From NCBI GenBank assembly GCA_015499995.1, contig JADNRV010000822.1, positions 1 through 12,228 on the forward strand: a stretch of DNA of 12,228 nt. The letters are read 5' to 3'. Made by a program: the position numbers and the translations under genes. The notes under the pieces are model-generated. The model had not been told where the DNA came from and did no database searches. It saw only the letters and a program-made list of their open reading frames with translations. This DNA is from Flammula alnicola (lineage: Eukaryota; Basidiomycota; Agaricomycetes; Agaricales; Strophariaceae). This document shows, one piece after another, positions 8,083 to 12,228 of this stretch (the stretch's first letter is position 1; each line of letters opens with the position of its first letter).

Positions 8083-10072
8083 ATGGCAGAGGATACGAAG
8101 GAAACTGCATACGATTCGGAGAAACAGGTCGGATCTGTAACGACGGTCGAGGTTGCTTCGACTTTCCGAGGATGGACACAGCAACTCACGACATGGGGAG
8201 TAGAAATGCGAGGTATGTTTGTTATTTCAATTCAGGTGCACTCATAAATTTCTCTCGCCAGGCATCCAGCCGGTTCCTGTCGAAGAAAGAACTGACACTC
8301 AGTATAGCAAGATTTGTTTCGTCTTCTTATCTTCGAATATGAATATCCTAGCGTTTGTAACACTCGACCCGTTTGACTGGAATTACCGAGAATAACATTA
8401 TTTTAAACAGGTTTTCCATTGGGACTTTAGGTCCGGTGGTTTTCGAGCTCAGTGTACGAGACTCATGCCTTGTCATCATTGGTTTTAATCTCATATGCAC
8501 CATTTTCCCGGCATACTTGTACGTCCTTCATATACTTTGTATTTTATCCCCGATGTATGACTACAATTCAGTGCCACGTGGGGTCCGAATATGGGTATGA
8601 GGCAAATGGTTCTTGCTCGATATACGTTTGGGTGCGTTATTACGAGAAATTATTCCCGAGCTCGCCTCTTATTTAATTAATGCAGGTACTACGGTGTGAT
8701 CATACCCTGTGTTCTCAACCTCGTTAGCGTCATTGGATTCTCTGTTTCGAATTGTATACTTGGCGGTCAAGCCCTAGCCAGTGTAACGAACGGACACCTG
8801 AGCTGGACGTGAGCAGTCACTTTTTGTTTTGGCAAAATGAATGTTTATTCAGGTCGGTTCGAGACAGAGTTGGGATTGTGATATTTACTGCCATTTCAGT
8901 TGTAGTCTCGTTTTGCGGCTACAAATTTCTCAATTGGTAATTCTGTGCATTTCTATAAATTGATGGGGAACTCACTCAATCTCTTACATAAGGTACGAGC
9001 GCGTAGCCTGGATTCCGGTCGTAATCACCTTCATCATTGTCCTCGGTATTGGTGGAAAGCATTTGGGCAATCCACCCCCACCGGTACCGCCAACGGCAGC
9101 TTCAATCTTAGGTTTTGCCGGGACTCAAGCAGGTTATATGATTACATGGTCTGGATTCGCCGCCGACTATGCTAGCTATCTGCGTCCTGATGGAGCAAGG
9201 TACAGTATCTCGGGCTTGGATATATGAGCCGATTAGTAACCATTTCCCTACAGCTGGAAGGTATTCTGGTACTCTTATATCGGCCTTTTCCTACCAACTG
9301 TACGTCAAATATTTATGAAGTATTCAATGATGTCATGTTACAATGTCTTTTTCGCTAGGTTCTGCTGGCGTGCGTAGGCGCTGCTCTTTCTGCTGCAGCA
9401 AATTCAGTCCCTGCATGGAATGACAGTTATGCTGGAGGAAACATCGGGGGCCTTCTCGAAGCAGTCTTGCAACCGGCAGGCAACTTTGGGAAATTTCTGA
9501 CTGTCATCTTGAGTCTTTCCGTGGCCGCCAACCTAGTATCCATTTTCTATTCTGCCTCTTTCAACTTCCAGGTCTTCATCCCGCGACTTGTTGTTGTCCC
9601 AAGATATGTTTTCACTGTGGTCACTGCAGCTGTGTAAGTCTCGGGAATTACTCACTGTTCTACATGAAAAGTCTGACGTAATTTATTTTTCTGTAGCGTT
9701 CTACCCATCTCAATTGTCGGGGCACATAGGTTTTATGCCGCGGTAACCAACTTCCTCAGTCTCATCGGATACTGGTGTTCCGCCTTCGTGGTTATGATTC
9801 TCATCGAACACCTCTACTTTCGCTCCAACAAGTTTACAAATTATGACAGCGAAGCCTGGAACGTTCCCAGCCGCCTGCCTCTAGGGCTTGCGGCAGTAGG
9901 GTCTGGCGTACTTTCTTTCGCTCTCGTTATTCCATGTGTGAGCCAGGTCTGGTTCACTGGTCCTATTGCGAAGACGACGGGTGATCTTGGGTTTGAGGTT
10001 GCTTTCGTTCTGAATGCAATCCTTTATCCTCCCTTAAGGTGGTTGGAGATTAGGTTTACCGGACGCTTGTGA
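8083..10072 (+). CDS. NCS1-family purine/cytosine permease (Fcy type)
   Basis: A plasma-membrane nucleobase importer of the Nucleobase-Cation-Symport-1 family, probably proton-coupled. Exons: 8083-8212, 8262-8352, 8411-8518, 8572-8631, 8686-8808, 8868-8936 (or from 8853), 8993-9199, 9254-9299, 9359-9633, 9697-10072. The product is 494 aa (499 with the longer exon 6), the usual family length. It reads MAEDTKETAYDSEKQ at the start, then the N-terminal signature RGIQPVPVEERTDTQY, the TM1 stretch NILAFSIGTLGPVVF, FATWGPNMGMRQMVLARYTF, GFAADYASYLRPD and a C-terminus NAILYPPLRWLE. About twelve hydrophobic segments are present, with a hydrophilic N-tail of about 60 residues. Every junction has GT donor and AG acceptor and restores frame. 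The substrate (cytosine, adenine, hypoxanthine or pyridoxine as in Tpn1) cannot be decided. The gene looks intact. Confidence 0.9.
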
Positions 10073-10359
10073 TAATGAGATAGTTGTTTTGAAATATGAC
10101 TAGACAGGCTGTTATAGGCCATCTCGGCGCGAAAAAAATCCAAAATCGTGAACGAAATAGTACAGCACGTCGTTATCAGTGACGGCGTCCCTGAGCGCCT
10201 TACCGAGGATAAACTAAATGTGACGCCGGAATTGCACCGCACGTTGAAGCGCCCATCGTCCGAGTCGCGTGACGTGTATTGTCCTTACTCATGGGACCAG
10301 CTTTCTTCCTGCTTTCATGTGGGACTTGCCCTAACTTGCTCTCAAGTTAATTCCGCATT
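10073..10359. promoter_or_regulatory. Intergenic region with E2F/MBF-like site
   Basis: These 287 bases must hold the permease 3' end and the promoter of the next gene. GGCGCGAAA at 10126-10134 is the reverse complement of TTTCGCGCC, which fits the E2F consensus TTTSSCGC and is followed by an A run. Three TGACG-type cores (near 10180, 10219 and 10269) resemble CRE/bZIP half-sites. No coding content is visible, although a frame is open on the + strand from 10148. Confidence 0.4.
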
Positions 10360-12228
10360 ATGGTGGACCGAAATCTTGCCGCTGCATTACAGCTTCCCGA
10401 GGATTGTAGTGAAGAGGTGAGTCATCGCTCACGTTAGTTGGAAGATGTCAATATTCAATGTCATTGATCAGGATGCTGCCTCAGAAATCATCGCGTTATT
10501 GAGCTCTGCTGTACACGACGCGGAGCCCCGAAAGACTCTTTCCGACATCTACCACCTCATCACCAACTTTGGCGCGACTTCATATCTCGTTCGTCTATCA
10601 TTCTTACACTGTAATGCGAGCAGGTCTGAAACCCATGCAGGACCCTCTAAACACACTTCCGCTTTTGCTACCTTGCGACAATCTTGCAGCCCGAAACATA
10701 ATCTCAGTCATCGGCGAATGTGGTTCAGCCAAAGAAGTCGTGATGACTGTGCAAGAGGCGGCTGAACGCCTCGAACGGACTCTAGAAGCCGAATACGACG
10801 AGGAAGAGGAAGAAGAGGAAGATCAAAGCAAAGAAGGAGGAGCAGGAGAGGGGGTCGCGGAGCATGCGAAACGGAACTCCCCTGTCACTCAACTCTTGAT
10901 CTTGATAGATCTTTACGCCTCTGGTGAGTTCGGTTTCTACTTTCTGATATTCCTCCATCTTATTTTTGAAGTTCAGCAATTCCGAGGCAAAAGCTGCGTC
11001 GAAAATTAGCATCCGATACGCTAAGGCCGTTGTTCGAAGACCTCGAAGGGATCGTAAAACTCGCAGGCCGTAAAGCAACGCAGGATGAGGGTCGTTCAAT
11101 GATACACAGTATCGCAAGGCTCGCCTTGAACACCAAAGAATGGGTCGATAAGGCCAATGTTAATTCTCCGGAAGACAACCATGTATGCAAGGTATGTGTG
11201 GCACTTGCCGTTTCGTGCCGCGATTTTTGAATGCTGGGTCATCTAGGCAATTCTGAGAAGCCTGCTTGACCGCGCTTTGCTCGCATGTGGGCACAGTCTG
11301 GGTGCATCGATCGCACAACGTACCTTGGAAGAATGTTTTCCTCGACTAGCCCTTCGATCGAGATCGCGGCCTGATTGGGAGGATGGCGAAAAGGCGATCT
11401 TGGAGTTGCTTGTACGTTTATTCTCACCAATGCATCTATTTCTTAACTTACGATGTCTAGGATGCATATAGGTCCCTTGGAATCCAGTCTGATGTTACTA
11501 ACGGGCCCTCTTCAGCAAGCGACCTGATATTTTCTGCATATTGTCCCTCTACTGAAATCGACCCCGACAAATTGTTGTCCTTCATCCTTCCTGCCTTGAT
11601 ATCATCAATCCAGACGAACACATTTTTGGACGAATCGCTTGCCGTGTTGATAAAATCTCTACATACCCGGCAGACGAGAGATCTCAAGATCGGTCTTTCT
11701 GATAATATCATGATTCCTCTCTGTGGTATTTTGCCATCCATTGCCAGCGCTCATCCTGATCCGGTTATTCGATACCAAGTCTTTCGGGTTCTTTCGCTCC
11801 TTCTCTCATCAGGAGAAGCTCAGCTGCGGTTTCAACATCTCGTCGAATTTACCAGAGATTCTGAATATCCACAAATGCGGGTCGCATCTGTTGGCTTGGT
11901 GAAGGAGGCTTTACTTGAGGCTCTGTCACAACCCAGAGGACCAAGCGACCTTTTCTGCAGTCCATTGTTCCTACGGACTTTCGGGCCCATACTTTTCAGA
12001 CCGGATCCGCCTGACCTGTTTTCCTCGGAATTGACATTGAAGGCCTTCCAGGAAACTCCCGAACCGAGGAGACTTGTCGAATGCTTGTCATTGTATTATA
12101 TTCTTCTTCTGCGAGATGAACAAAACTTAGTAAGTCGTTCAGGATAGATCTTCCCACCACCTTCTTACGCCACAGTCTAGACTGGTATACGTGATAAAGA
12201 TGTCCTTAATCAGTGGAACATAGCCTTC
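10360..12228 (+). CDS. Glomulin/ALF4/Ybp-like helical-repeat protein (5' part)
   Basis: Exons: 10360-10416, 10472-10588, 10641-10923, 10977-11191, 11247-11411, 11461-12129, 12181 to beyond the window end, giving the first 518 residues. The start is MVDRNLAAALQLPEDCSEE, joined in frame to DAASEIIALLSSAVHD. The body is a series of amphipathic helices suggesting HEAT/ARM-like repeats, with an acidic insert (about residues 107-118) after an Ala/Glu-rich helix. The segment YYILLLRDEQNLTGIRD near the window end resembles the C-terminal region of human glomulin, which binds RBX1 and inhibits cullin-RING ubiquitin ligases. The fungal Ybp1/Ybp2 proteins (oxidative stress and kinetochore) are in the same family. 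The family is about 550-650 aa, so little is missing. All introns (49-55 nt) are canonical. The family call rests on memory of the motif; the gene structure is firmer. Confidence 0.75.

Noticed and set aside
1..12228. tRNA, rRNA, CRISPR array or bacterial defence system
   Set aside because: I saw no GGTTCRANNCC B box in a foldable context, no conserved rRNA stretches and no spaced direct repeats. The many spliceosomal introns make a prokaryotic system implausible.

Overview
The window looks like nuclear DNA from a filamentous basidiomycete, probably an Agaricomycete. Genes are packed on one strand, and two of them are cut by many introns of about 44-63 nt with GTRNGT-type donors. The encoded proteins resemble fungal families, and no bacterial operon signals, rRNA, tRNA or CRISPR are visible. 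The species cannot be named from sequence alone.

Layout, all on the + strand. (1) 1-177: probable 3' end of an unrecognised gene. (2) 178-1569: noncoding DNA with a cluster of ATTGCAA motifs, two ACGCGT boxes and a C/T-rich tract just before the next start. (3) 1570-6365: a very large low-complexity protein (about 1,559 aa in my model). It has a conserved-looking N-terminal block, Pro/Ser-rich disorder, four PPRSPYGG-type repeats, an Arg-Asp/Arg-Glu mixed-charge block, an acidic stretch, a charged helix of about 250 residues and a C-terminal J-like module with an HPD tripeptide. It has one clear intron (4036-4119) and one unresolved frame switch near 2551-2582. (4) 6366-8082: 1.7 kb with no convincing gene, but a small tandem-repeat cluster and several GATA-type sites before the next gene. 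(5) 8083-10072: a ten-exon gene for an NCS1 purine/cytosine permease, reconstructed exon by exon (494 or 499 aa depending on one acceptor). (6) 10073-10359: short intergenic region with an E2F/MBF-like site. (7) 10360-12228: the first seven exons of a glomulin/ALF4/Ybp-like helical-repeat protein, cut by the window end.

The genes do not form an evident pathway: a nucleobase importer sits between a disordered coiled-coil protein and a putative ubiquitin-ligase regulator. I see no defence cassette, biosynthetic cluster or mobile element. The most unusual item is the large gene at 1570-6365. Its architecture, its frame switch, and an intron whose retention stops translation at once all merit a second look. 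Function calls rest on reading the translations and on memory of the families; no database search was run.
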